64,000 nucleotides of DNA from Ricinus communis (Eukaryota; Streptophyta; Magnoliopsida; Malpighiales; Euphorbiaceae), in assembly GCF_019578655.1 (NCBI RefSeq), contig NC_063260.1, positions 21,972,888-22,036,887 on the forward strand. The letters run 5' to 3'. This document shows positions 25,800 through 37,819 of this stretch, piece by piece. The notes beneath the pieces were generated by a model. It ran no database searches. It was not told where the DNA came from and saw only the letters and a program-made list of their open reading frames with translations. The position numbers and the translations under genes were made by a program. Within the stretch, counting starts at the first letter, position 1. The number at the start of each line of letters is the position of its first letter.

Positions 25800-28700
25800 C
25801 TTTACTCTTCTCAAATTAGAATCAACTACTTCCGCTTCTTTTTCCCATGATGGAAAGAAGGAAATGAGAAGAAGAGAGGGAAAGCGAATGATATACAAAG
25901 AAAAAGAGCGCTAACTCATCTAATACTTGATATAATAATAGAGGGAAAGAGAAAAAAGAAAAGATTGGTCCTTTTTTCTAGTGAAGTAGGAGAAGGAAAC
26001 AGCGGCATTAAGGATAACAAAAGCAGCAAGAGAAATGCGTGTTGAAATGTAAAATATATAATTCATAAAAGGCCAGAGAAAGGAGGAAGTAACGAAATTG
26101 CAGTGGGGTAATTCTGGTCTACGACTCAATAAAACACTGCATTTTTCAACGGTGATTATTGACTTGACAAAGGGTTTTGAAATATGACTCTCTTGTCTAC
26201 TAAGATTGTATTGCAATTAACTCTTAAGCAGGGAAATATATTTGGGATGTTTTATAATTATCATATAATTTTCTTTTGAAGTAGAAAAAGAGAATTGTCA
26301 GTGGTCCTGTTGCTTTTTAATTTTAAGTTTAAATTTTTCTTTTCTTTTAAATCATTTTATGTAATTTGTACTATGAGTAAGTTATTGGATTACTATAGTA
26401 CTGATGTTATTCAATAACTTGACACACGTATTGTTGACGTGATCCATTTATTTACTGATACAAAATCATCCTTTTTATTAATAATGCACTACTAATATGA
26501 CACATTTCGGCGCCTATGACATATATTTTTGTTTTAGCATATAAATTAACAACATCTTAATAATATATGTTGTATTTTACTAATCAAATAAATCATGTAC
26601 GTTCATTTATAAAAAAAATCACATACTTAAATTAAAAACCAATCAAATTACTAATATTTTTTAGTTATGTTTTCTATTATTTTATAGGCCAAATACGTAT
26701 TTTTATTTTTAAACTTTAATTCTTTGGTCAGTTTAAAATTCTACCTTTTGATCTAATCTAACCAACACCTGAATTTTTCATTTTTTATAATATTTTAATA
26801 TTTTTTTCATGTGTTTTCATCCAATATTTCTATATTTATTACACAAAAGTGTTTAAATATTACTAGATAATAAAGTTTAAGTGTATATTATGTTAAATTA
26901 AAATATAGATATTTAAATATTTAAAAAATAAAATTTAAATGTCTGCTAAATTAAATCAGAAATTAAAATATTAAGCTCACTAATTGATACAAATTTAAGA
27001 GCATAAATATATATTTAGCATATTTGTTTGAGACAATATTATGTGATTTATGGATTATAAATTTTTTAATTCTTTTAAAAAAAATTGATTGATTCAATCT
27101 GTATTATTTATATATCAAACTAATTATATAGTAATAAGTGGTATATATATATATATATATATATAAAAGTCACATTTAATATTAAATAATTAATTCATAC
27201 TATGTTATTTAAAATTAATAAATATATAAACTGTATATTTATTTAATATATCTATATGAAAACGTACAGAGCCCTAGATAAAAATACTTCTTATTTATTT
27301 ATTTATTTATTTCTTCAAGTTGTTTGTTTCAAAGGTCTTCTATTCTCATCAAAGGTCTTTCTTAACCTACGGGGAAACGAATAAAGTCTACTAGTCTATT
27401 TAGGGCGGGCGTTGGGGTTTTTTTATTTTTTGTAAAAGTCTTCTTCTCCGTTTTAAAACTCTAACATACTAACCAGTGGATCAATTTGATTTCTTCCATG
27501 GATGTAGAAAATGTTGCAGCAATGCTACATGGTTGACTATTTTCAGTCTGTCACTTGTCACCTATCCTTGATCAATTCTTAGAATGGCTCAAATTATCAA
27601 ACAGTAGACAAATACCCATTTGCATCCATGGTATATGACGATAGAAACAGAACGTAATAACATTGATGATGACATCGGCCGTTTATTTGGTGCTGTTGAG
27701 GCCCAGATGACACCATTTCCATGGACTGCTCAAATTAACTTGTTACTACGCTCTGCAGGTGTCATGAGGTCCAGTTGTCGATGGGAGGAATTTCCAAGGA
27801 AGGAAAGGGTTTTTGTTGGATACGAAAAGGTTGGCGCGTATTCTCCAAAAACAGGTTTCTTTCACACATAAATACGTTGTAACTTAATTAACCGCCATTA
27901 CATTATGGTTAATTACTATTAACTTTATAATACATCTTCCTGAGATGGATTATGCACTGCATTTTCATGTGTTTTTCTTTTAGCATATGTTTGTTTCTGT
28001 CTTATAATGTTATGCAGATTCGCTCATTATTTTTATTTTATTTTTGTCCCCTTATTTATGTGTTTCTTTCTGGGGTCGTGGATGTAAGATTCTTGCATCA
28101 TATCCAACTAAGTACTAACTGTTTCCTGCTTCCCCATTATAGTGTTTCCTGAACATTTGGATTTTTTTATTACTTCACCTCACCCCACGTACATCAACTA
28201 TTTACATTTTTGTTTTTCAAGAGTTATAAATTTCATTTGTACATTAACATCATTAAACTGAAATAAATAATATTTTCTTTTTAGCATGTTTGTTTCTGTC
28301 TTGTAACTTTCATGCTTAGTATGCATGTAAGATTTATAAAAATAAATATTTTTAGCAAAAGGTGGATGTTTAAGACCATCATTTAATTGGATGATGAATC
28401 TTTTTTAAAAAAAAAGGTATAGAATTTATCCAATTTTCTCTCTGAAAATTCAAAAGAAAATCCCTGGAAGTAAAAGGAAAAAATGATAAAAGGTAAATGT
28501 GGTACTGATACTAGTCAATCTATACGAGGGAAATCTAAGATTCAAACACTATTGACATTTCACTTTTGAAGATGGAGTTGGAGAAATGTGAAATGCAATA
28601 TCCAAATTTTATTTAAACTAATAAAGAATTGAAATGCGTAGAGTAGCTAATTTAGTGCAATATTTTTTAATCGACCACAATATAATATTAATTTATCATA

Positions 28701-30110
28701 TGTCCCATATTTGTTTGTCTTCAGAATAATGCTGCACTGGTAAAGAATAGGTGGCTGGCTGGATGTGCCTTCAAAAGCTACGGCTCTTTTCACAATAACT
28801 CCCACTAACAACATAATCACCTAATTCCCAATTTTTTATTAATAGGGTGACATTTATACCCGCCAAGGTGCAGTGGACAAAGTGACCAAATCATAAATGA
28901 AAATTAATTAGCCTAATAATCTTATCAGTTTCTGGTCAAAATGTTATGCACACTTTTAACAAAACATACCATGTGTACAAATCCTGCTCACAATCACATC
29001 ATTGTTCCATGCAACGAGCTTGATTAATGCAAATTTCAAACTTATGTAACCCCTAGTCAAAGAAGCCTTCTTTTTCAGGGCAATTGAAGCTCCATGCTGC
29101 CATTTTCATGACTCTGCGTTTTATTTGTTCCTTCCCCATGGGTGTTTTTGTCTATGAGGTGCATCAATTATTGGCTGCTTGTGTAGTCCATCAAATGGTC
29201 AAATCAAATCAACATTAAAAAACTTTAATATCAAATGCGCTAACTGGAGATGATGGGATTTTCTATTCAAATCCAAGTAATTGCAGTTGAGAAAACTCCA
29301 GGGAAACAACACATTCCGATGAGGTGAAGATGCTGCAGGCAAACTTGCTCCATAGTTGGTCAGTGAAATGCTCCTCACCTGCTATATCCACTTAGCTTTT
29401 GATTCATTTCTTTGTTCTTTTCCTCCCCTTAATAAAATAATCCTTCATACTATTTTAGAAGTGTTAGATGGATGGCATATCACCTAATCCACATAATTCC
29501 AAAGAAACATTACAAAGGAATGACAACTAAGATTTTTAGGGTCATAAATAATTATAAATTCTACCCTCCCACCCACCTGCAACTCCATTCAAGATTCCAA
29601 GAAACAATCATAAATATATTTTATTCTCATCATTTTGAACTAAGGCAATATTTAAACACCTGATTGTGTTAGGAGTCAGAATATAAAATAGAGAGAAACA
29701 ATTAAAATGTAATTAGAGATAGATAGATATAGCTTATCATAAAATCAAACTTGAATAAGAAACCTTGACAAAGATAGACTTTGGCCAGGTCTTATTATGC
29801 ACGGGGGGATTAATGTCCATAGGGGTTGATTTAATCACAACTTCAGGAACATTCATATGAACTGTCATTCATAAGTACAAATATAAATGGATACACCCGA
29901 TTATGAAAATTCACACATTCAAAGTTCGATTGCAGGGTCAATAAGTCAATTGAAGCAAAGAGCTTCTGTTCGTGGGCTCAATACACGAAACAGGCCCCTT
30001 CAACTCAATTACTCGGTAAGTACAAGTCTGATATTCAGTTCCATAAGATTAAAAAAGTAACCATAAGAAAACCCACAACAGAGCAGCAACTCTCCTGATG
30101 CCGGAATGGT
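25800..30110. other. Intergenic AT-rich spacer between the receptor-kinase and APC13 genes
   Basis: Contains the 5' UTR and promoter side of the minus-strand receptor kinase (A/G-rich at 25800-26000), a candidate MITE (26687-27026), a TA repeat at about 27142-27165 and a TTTA repeat near 27290-27312. An 83-codon open frame at 27620-27871 has no recognised similarity and no other support. No further gene was found. Confidence 0.5.
26687..27026. mobile_element. Candidate MITE (weak terminal inverted repeats)
   Basis: The left end GGCCAAATACGTATTTTTA and the right end, read in reverse complement as CAAATATGCTAAATATATATT, share an imperfect inverted relationship. The 340-bp interior is very AT-rich and non-coding. 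The resemblance is suggestive only. Confidence 0.3.
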
Positions 30111-30853
30111 TCACTGATTGCCTAATGCAAGGTCACGCCAAGTATCTCCATCAACTTGTTGAGTCTCCTGATCTGTAACAGTAGAGCAAATCCAGGAATG
30201 GCTTAAAAAGATGTATGACTGAATCAACAGGAATAAACACATGAAAATACATATAAAAAAAATGGACTGAAATACCATTATGCTCGAATCAATCATGTTA
30301 ACAAAAGGGTAAATAGACTTATTATAAGAACAAGGCATATACTACTTGTTTGCTAATACTTTCAGTTGTCAGTGGTTTCTTAGGTTCATATGCATAGTTG
30401 CAGTAATGCCATTGTGTAGCCTCTTGTATCATAAGTGTTTAATAAGATATTGCCTAGGAATTAAAGATAGACATCAAACAAAAGAAATGGAAAAGAAACT
30501 AAAGCATGCCAAATGCAAACCAAAAACTAGCATACTTGAGTCTTCTGCATCATCAGTGCGAACAACCAGCACAGGTGGTAGTGGGAGATCTGGCATTAAT
30601 AGAACATGAAACAATGAGCAACAAATATAAGCTTCGAATCACTGCGATGCGCCTAGAACAAATTGTAGTCTAACAATTGCATTGCATTTCTTCAATATCG
30701 ACAACAAGCAAAACCGCGAAAGCATGCCTGTACCTCAGGTATGGAAGAACACTTAATTGAAATAAACATATGATTACCATCATCAGGCAAAGTGTCTCTC
30801 ATCCACTCCTCGTCCACAACATCTATAAGAACACCCATAGTTATCTCTGCCAT
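30111..30853 (-). CDS. APC13: Anaphase-promoting complex subunit 13 (APC13/BONSAI)
   Basis: Three exons on the minus strand, 30853-30778, 30589-30536 and 30172-30111, join in phase 1/1 to give 63 aa, the same length as Arabidopsis APC13 as I remember it. Conserved parts are the N-terminus with [17 protein letters not shown], the proline motif DLPLPP, and the NQETQQVD segment in the last exon. APC13 is a small subunit of the anaphase-promoting complex, the ubiquitin ligase that drives exit from mitosis; it stabilises the tetratricopeptide subunits of the complex. A likely 3' splice site (GTGCAG at about 30872) just upstream of the ATG suggests a 5' UTR intron. The gene lies inside the receptor-kinase/CIPK cluster. 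Short exons make it easy to miss by open-frame length. Confidence 0.93.
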
Positions 30854-30908
30854 TTTCCTTTTCTTTTTGCTGCACACTTCAATAAATTACTTTTCAAGAA
30901 AACACATC

Positions 30909-30938
30909 AAAAGAAAAGAAAAGAAAAGAAAAGAAAAG
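30909..30938. repeat. (AAAAG)n microsatellite
   Basis: Six consecutive AAAAG-type pentamers in the presumed 5' leader or leader intron of APC13. Confidence 0.85.
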
Positions 30939-32238
30939 AGTAAGATAAGTGTGGTTGGGGAATTTTATCGAGCAGGTTGAAGGCGTAATTTAGATAAGCG
31001 GTACAAACCCAAAGCTGCGTTAAATAAAAACAAAATTAACATCAAAGTCGAAATCCAAAGCAAAAAAAATAATTTGGTGAAGTTTAAGTAATTGAATTGA
31101 AACTACAGAAGGAAATTGTACCAGGCTCGTTGACTTGGATTATTTATTTTATTTTATTGTTTTAATATTTTCTTGTGCAACAGAAAATATATCAGATTGT
31201 TTGACGATGGGCAAGGAACAGGAACAAGAGCTGGTGTTCGTTACAGTGATTGAACTACTGATAGGCGTGGCAGTCAACTAAAGCTAACCCACAATCTCAT
31301 AAATGAGCCCATTGGATCCATTTATAGTTAAAATGCAATGTCCACCGTCCAATGGGATCAGTGAGCCCATTGGTTTGGCCACATGTAACAAGAGCCAAAT
31401 CTCATCCGATTGAACAGCCCTCAGGCTGATTTGCTAAGAATTGGAAATCCATCATCAAATCAAAGCAAGAAAATTGAACTGTGCCATTCGGTTAACATCA
31501 AAATCTCAACCCTCCCACCCAAAAAGAATACAAAAGAAAATGCAAATAAGAGTAGTGATAAGGCTTTTTAGGATAGGGAATAACAACCACTAATGTTATT
31601 GAACAAGTAGTGTAGTGATTCTCATAATACCAAAATTTAGGATTCTAAGGAAACATGTTATGGATAGAGAGGTGAAGTTGTAAGATTTTATCCAACAAAC
31701 ACCATTTGCTTATCTGCGAGGATCAGCAGAATTTGTGGACAATTTTCAATTCCATTTGTTGGACTTATTATTTTATCTTTTACTAAATCATGTATCCTCC
31801 ACCTATGCTCTTATCTACTCTTTTCTTTTCAAAAGATTAGCTTCTTTTTTTTTGGTGTATATACATATTATTACATATAATTAATTTTTATATTTATATT
31901 TATATTTTAAAATTATAATTTTTTTATCAAAATTTCAATAAATATATGTTTATAGAAATTTTAATAAAAATTAATGACATTAATTAAAAATTATATTTTT
32001 TAATTTAAAAGTGAACTATCTGTTGAAGATAAAAATATTATTTTATATTTAAATTGTGCAATGAAATAATAATATATTAACGGCTTCCATAACTCAACAA
32101 TTATATAGCCTTTTAGTCAACAAACTATGCTATATAAACATAAAAAATGTGTAATTTACATAAAGTCATTGAATTGGTAACTCATTTGTTGAATGTTTAT
32201 CTCCTCGTGTTAGCTGATTAGAAAATTTATTTAATAAA

Positions 32239-32885
32239 AGAGTGTTTGATTCAAAAGCTTGATGCAGCTGATAGTTATTTCTTACTAAACAACTATATTA
32301 AAGCGTTTGGTAAAAACTACTGCTGATAGTTTTTTTAATCTCAATTAGATGTTTATTATATTAATTTTATTTTATAATTTTTTCCTATCAGCTAATAGGT
32401 GATTTGATTTTTTATTTATTTATTTGAACATTATTATTTTTATTAAAATTTAGTAATAATAATTTACTTTAACTTGATTTTATATAGTTAAATTTTTATA
32501 TTTTAAAATAAATAATAATTATTTTAAATTTATTCTTAATAATTTTTATAATATTTAAAATTATGGTATTTGAAATTAAATTTTTTATTAATAGAATTTA
32601 AATTTAAATTTTTACTTTAAAATAATTTTAATAATAAATATAATTGAGCTATAAAAAATTAACTATAATATGCTTAATTAATTATAAGTATTTTTATTAA
32701 TTTATATCATTAAATATATATAATATAATATAATATTATTTAATGATAAATTATACTTTTAATGGTTATTTAACATATCAACAACAACTGCTAATAAAAT
32801 TATATTAATTTATTAGTCATCAATTATCGATTATCGTACCACCAACTATTAGATGTATTGATCAATTGAATCAAACATGCGTTAA
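32239..32885. mobile_element. MITE-like element with about 37-bp terminal inverted repeats
   Basis: The left end contains TGTTTGATTCAA followed by a GCAGCTGATAGTT block. The right end, read in reverse complement, has the same TGTTTGATTCAA and then CATCTAATAGTT at matching spacing. Inner similarity (ACTGCTGATAG / ACTGCTAATA) extends the inverted relation. The roughly 640-bp interior is AT-rich and non-coding. Exact boundaries and target-site duplication are uncertain. Confidence 0.6.
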
Positions 32886-32888
32886 ATA

Positions 32889-32890
<2 letters not shown>

Positions 32891-32931
<41 letters not shown>
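32891..32931. repeat. (TA)n microsatellite
   Basis: About 20 uninterrupted TA units directly next to the right end of the MITE-like element. Confidence 0.9.
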
Positions 32932-32933
<2 letters not shown>

Positions 32934-33184
32934 TAAAAAACTTTATTTAGAAGGATTCAAATTCAAACTGTTATGATGAACAAATTATTTTGAATCAATG
33001 AATATTTAGCTGAAATTATTTGCTCTAGGGGAGAACATTGGTACCACGTTTATAATTCAGTGCATTCTTGTTGTGTTTTTTTTTTTTTTTGAAGAAAATG
33101 CATTCTTATTTTTGCTTACCTTTTTTTTTTTTCCCGAGTTACATTTTCCAACAATAAAATTCCACCTATTTAATTATTTTCTCC

Positions 33185-33475
33185 AACAGTTTGCGTAATC
33201 ATAAACAACGATGACCGACCATTAGGTTGACTTCTTGCCGCCCTTATCACAAGTACCGTGTGCATAGCCACATGAGACCGTAAAATAGAGGAAGATCCAA
33301 CGGTGGAGCAGCGTCCGTAGATATATAATAGGTTTAGACTTTGCCTGTATGGAATTCTAACCGGAGCTTTAGATTAGGCGAAATGTGGCGCACTGCACAG
33401 ATACACGCAAGCGCGTGACTAGACAACACCTGGCGACCACGAGAACAACGTTTGACTATTTGGTTTTGAAAATAT
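33185..33475. other. GC-richer islet in AT-rich DNA, promoter-like
   Basis: About 290 bp of mixed composition stands out from the flanking AT-rich DNA. It holds CCAACGGT, a TATATAATAGG box at about 33319-33332, GTGGCGC, GCGCGTGAC and TTGAC W-box cores. No open frame follows on either strand. It may be a relic or remote regulatory element; the function is unknown. Confidence 0.4.
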
Positions 33476-34423
33476 TTTAATTCCAGATATTATTTAATGC
33501 ACCTCTATCTCAATTTTGTAAACATCAATTCCCCCAACCTCATTTTCTTTTTCCCTTTTTCTTTTCCTTTTTCAAAATCAAGACTCAAAACAATTGAAAA
33601 GAGAAAAGTAGAGACCGCAATTTGCTACATATTTACAGATATATCTGCTTAATTTATCATCTGTAATTCGATCTAATACATCCCGCTGTTAGTAACCAAT
33701 AAAGACAGATTTAGATCATTCTATTCCGTAATTCTTTCCAACTATATCTTACTAATTTTATATATAGTAGTTATTATTATTATTATTATTTTATTTTAAT
33801 ATATACAATTTAATTAATTATTTAATACCTAATATTAATTTATAATAATTTTAAAAATAATAATAAATTAACTATTTTTAAATATATCTAGTCTTTTTAA
33901 AATTTTATTTATGTCATTGTATTAATAAAATATTATCTTTAAATTAATACTATCAATAAATTATTTTTAAAATATTTATTTATTAACTCTAATATTATAT
34001 AAATTATACTATTAATATAATTGATATTATTATTTTTTAAAAATTAAAAATTATTATACAATTAAAAATTAATTTATTAGTGAATACAATATTTAAAAAT
34101 ATTATTTTTTATAATTAGAATCGTTGTTCAACTAGAAAATTAATTTGCTAGCTAATATCATATTAAAATATAATTAATATACTATTTTTTAGAATAATTA
34201 TTATTCAATTAGAAAACTAATTTATTAGTAATATATTACTTCTTATGATTAAAATTAGTGTTTAATTAGAAATATAACTTATTAATTAATAAATTAATAG
34301 AAAAAAAAATCATAAAATTACACATAAACTTGAATTTTATGTGTCAAAAATAATATAGATGTTAAAATAAAAAAAATTCATGTCCAAAATTAAACATACG
34401 TGTCAAAAAATTAGATCTCATAA

Positions 34424-34428
<5 letters not shown>

Positions 34429-34456
<28 letters not shown>
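34429..34456. repeat. (TA)n microsatellite
   Basis: About 14 TA units within AT-rich spacer. Confidence 0.85.
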
Positions 34457-34464
<8 letters not shown>

Positions 34465-37400
34465 TATTTTTATTTATAAACTATAAAAGTATATATAATT
34501 CTTAAAAATGTATATTAAATAATTTTTATATTTAAATTTTAATTATTCAATTATACTTAATAAAACTAAATATTAATTAGATATATAAATATATGCAAGT
34601 TAATAAAAATATATAAAATAAATATAAAAAATATTACTCAAATTTAATGAATTTTATTTTATAAAAATATTTTTTTCATATTTAATTCGATTTTTAACGA
34701 GATAGTGATAGAAAAGCTAAACTCTCCTCATGTCGACTCATCTATTGCTATTCTTTTTGTATACAAAAAAAAAGGATCAACAGTAAATAAAAATTATATT
34801 TGATTTTGAAATTTTATCTTTGTCTAATTAAAGTTAGATATTTTGATACATAAGGTGTCTCAGGAGTATCAAAGACGTATTCGTGCGTCGTGATTGATCG
34901 ATTTAGGTGATATGATTATGGTCAATATAAATACGATCCATTTAGTAATCATGTCAATTTATCTCAACCCTAATACTATGAATTTTTATTGAATGAGACG
35001 AACACAATATACATAATACATTTTTTTAAATAGGTCATGTATGGATCATAAACCTTACATAATCCTTTAAACTGTTATACAAATGGCATAAAATTTAATG
35101 AATTTAATAAAAAAAATACTTTTTCAAATCAATAGAGAATAGAGATAATATTAAATTATAAATAAATTTTTTTCCTATTACAAGAGGCATCTTTAAAATT
35201 TATATAAATAATACTAAAATTATTTTGTTAGGATTTTTTATTTTATGAGAAGGGTGACTAATTAGGTCTTATTTGTTATATTTTACTTTTTAGCCATTTT
35301 ATTTTTATTTATTTTTATTTATATATATATAATATATATTTTTTTATTTTAAAATTCACGGATTGTAAATAGATTGGATTAAGTTGACACGATCCAATAC
35401 GACACGAAAAATTAAACGAGTTACAATAAGTTTGCAAATCAACCCGTTACACGACTCGTTTTAAGTCATATTATAAACTAGTCAATTTATTTACTGTCCT
35501 AGATCTGCTAAGGCTGAATCTTAATCCATATTGTTTTCGTATTTGACGGATTATATTTACTTGTCATGATGCATTTTGCCAATCCTAAGGTGTACTAACG
35601 ATAACTGAAAATAGTTAATTGAATCTTATTAGTGAGCTATAGTATCCTATTTAGATGTATTAATTTATACTTTTAAGTATTTTGCACTTAATCTTTGTTT
35701 TTACAAAGTGCCTTTTTTTTTCTGTCTCTTTAATTTCAATATATACATAATTTCAAATTTATCCAATATAATTGCAGTATTAATTTTTTTGCAATATTGG
35801 AGCTCTCTCTTATCACTAAAAATTGTGAATTTGAATTGATTCAAGGCCTTTCTAATAATAAAGTGAAATTAATTAAAGAAGAAAGAAATCATAGAGTTGT
35901 TGTTCCGGATACCTGTAAAGAAATCACTCCATTAAAAATAAAATAAATAAGTACCAGACAATACAATTCTTCAACTTTTTCTGAAAAAAAAAACACAGAA
36001 GGCATAGTCGCCAAATCTACATAATTCTACATTACTAGTTCGTGATGCTGTCTTCTTAAAATTCAAACCTCATAAACTGATGTGTCACATTGTCATGACA
36101 AACCGACATAAGTGGAAAAAACCAATTTAGTAAGTCTCAAAATATTATATTACAACCTTTTCTGTACAAAATTAAGACCCTAATTCTTTTTCTTTTCCTA
36201 AAGAAAACAGCTGTAAGAAAGTCTCTACTGGCCATACTGAAGATGCTATCTGCGCTCTCCCAAAAGTCTGCTCCCACTGCTCGTAAGCTTAATGTACAAA
36301 AGTACCCCTGAATCTTAAGCCTGCATTTTCTACCTTTTACCTATTTTTAATTTCTTATATTAGCATGTTGACCGCGGGATTATTAATTTATTTTATAAAC
36401 TCTTATATGATATTAGTTTGATCTAATAAACATATATGCATTGTCAGATATACATATATTTTGGTGTAATTTAAATGTTATATTTCAAATATTAGTGGTA
36501 AGAGTTTTTAAAAAGATAAATTTTAAGTAATAAAAATATAACAATCATGTTAAAGTGAAATTAAAATGGACAAAAAGAGATCCAAACTCTCCTATGATTA
36601 GCTTTAGAAATATTAAATCCAATATTTATAAATAAAAAGCAGAATTTTCAGACTTTTCCATAATAGTTTACTCTATTTAAGAAATACATATGATAAAATA
36701 GATTTAATATCAAATATTATTATTAAAAATAATAAAATAGAATAGTATATAAAACTTTACATGTGTTTTGCGGTCATGCTTTCTACGTGTCATCATTTTC
36801 TTAATTTTGTCATGATAAAAGTGTTACTCATTATAATTATTTAGATATATGGTGTAAAAGTTGTTCTTATATAAACTAAATTATATAACTATTATAGGTA
36901 CGGATTCACATGTACAATATTTATAATAAAATAATGAAATAATCAGTTTGTTTAAATTTTATAGTTTGTGACATGAATATATTATTATATTAAATTTCTA
37001 AATAGTTCAAATAATAAAAATTAAATTGACAAAAATTATAAGAATATCTTTTTAAATATATATGTTTTTTTTTTATATTTTTATACACATACATTATATA
37101 TGGTTAATGATTTGTAACGTCAAATTATTAAAATAAATTTCTAATTAACCTATTTATATTTTTATTTTTGTACAATTATTAAGATCATGAAGATAAAGCA
37201 TTTTATGAATAATTCATAATTCTGAATTTGATTAAACCATTTTAATCAAGCATTGAAACTAGTCATATTCTTTGGTCATATTTCTTTTTCTTTGTTACTG
37301 CTCAACTAAGATTGGCCTAACCTACCTTATTGTGTATTTTAATTTTCAATTTATCGTTTATCGTGCTTGCCAATTTTAGTTTTCATTTCTTTTAGAAATT

Positions 37401-37580
37401 GTAATCCTTTTTCTTCCTTAAACAAACTTCTTTTAAAACTTAACTTCGAACTCCTCTAACATTTACAAATTGTTATCAATTAATATTTTTAGTTATTGAA
37501 TAATAAACTAATTTATTAAATTAAAATCAATTTGTTAACAATTTTCAGAAGGGTACAAGAGTAAATTCGGGATCTACTTT

Positions 37581-37589
37581 TATATATAG
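37581..37589 (+). promoter_or_regulatory. TATA box of the CIPK12-like gene
   Basis: TATATATAG lies about 230 bp before the chosen start codon at 37820. Transcription from about 30 bp downstream would exclude the in-frame ATG at 37607 from the mRNA, which supports the downstream start. Confidence 0.6.
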
Positions 37590-37819
37590 CACGGAGAAAA
37601 GCATCAGTGCTGTTCCTCTTTATTCTAAAAAAGTTTCTCCTTTGTACAGTTTACACCACTCAAAACACACAACCATCACAAACAAAACCACAATCGTCCA
37701 AATTAAGCTCTTCTTCAAAATTTAATGCCTTATCATTAGCTCTCTCAAACTTTACCCTAAAAAAGAGTACCAAAACCCATTTCATCAATCTCTTCAATCC
37801 CACTAAAGCTTCGATCTTT

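Larger units (their letters stand above)
30854..37580. other. Long AT-rich intergenic region
   Basis: Starts with the presumed 5' UTR and promoter of APC13 (to about 31250), including an AAAAG repeat at 30909-30938. After that it is extremely AT-rich with long A/T runs and TA repeats. It contains a MITE (32239-32885), a GC-richer islet (33185-33475), and a degenerate ACACGA/AACGAG-type repeat at about 35340-35470. No coding sequence was identified. The right end is the promoter of the CIPK12-like gene. Confidence 0.6.

Noticed and set aside
25800..25898. Upstream ATG giving a 33-residue N-terminal extension of the receptor kinase
   Set aside because: It would bury the signal peptide; the downstream ATG places a typical signal sequence at the N-terminus.
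24556..25914. Plus-strand open frames opposite the receptor-kinase exon
   Set aside because: Antisense shadows of the coding exon with no domain signature.
27620..27871. 83-codon open frame
   Set aside because: No similarity recognised, no hydrophobic or domain pattern, and isolated in intergenic DNA.
37607..37819. In-frame upstream extension of the CIPK12-like protein from the ATG at 37607
   Set aside because: Only about 20 bp after the TATA box, and its composition (N/Q/S/K/T-rich) looks like translated 5' UTR; the family N-terminus starts at 37820.
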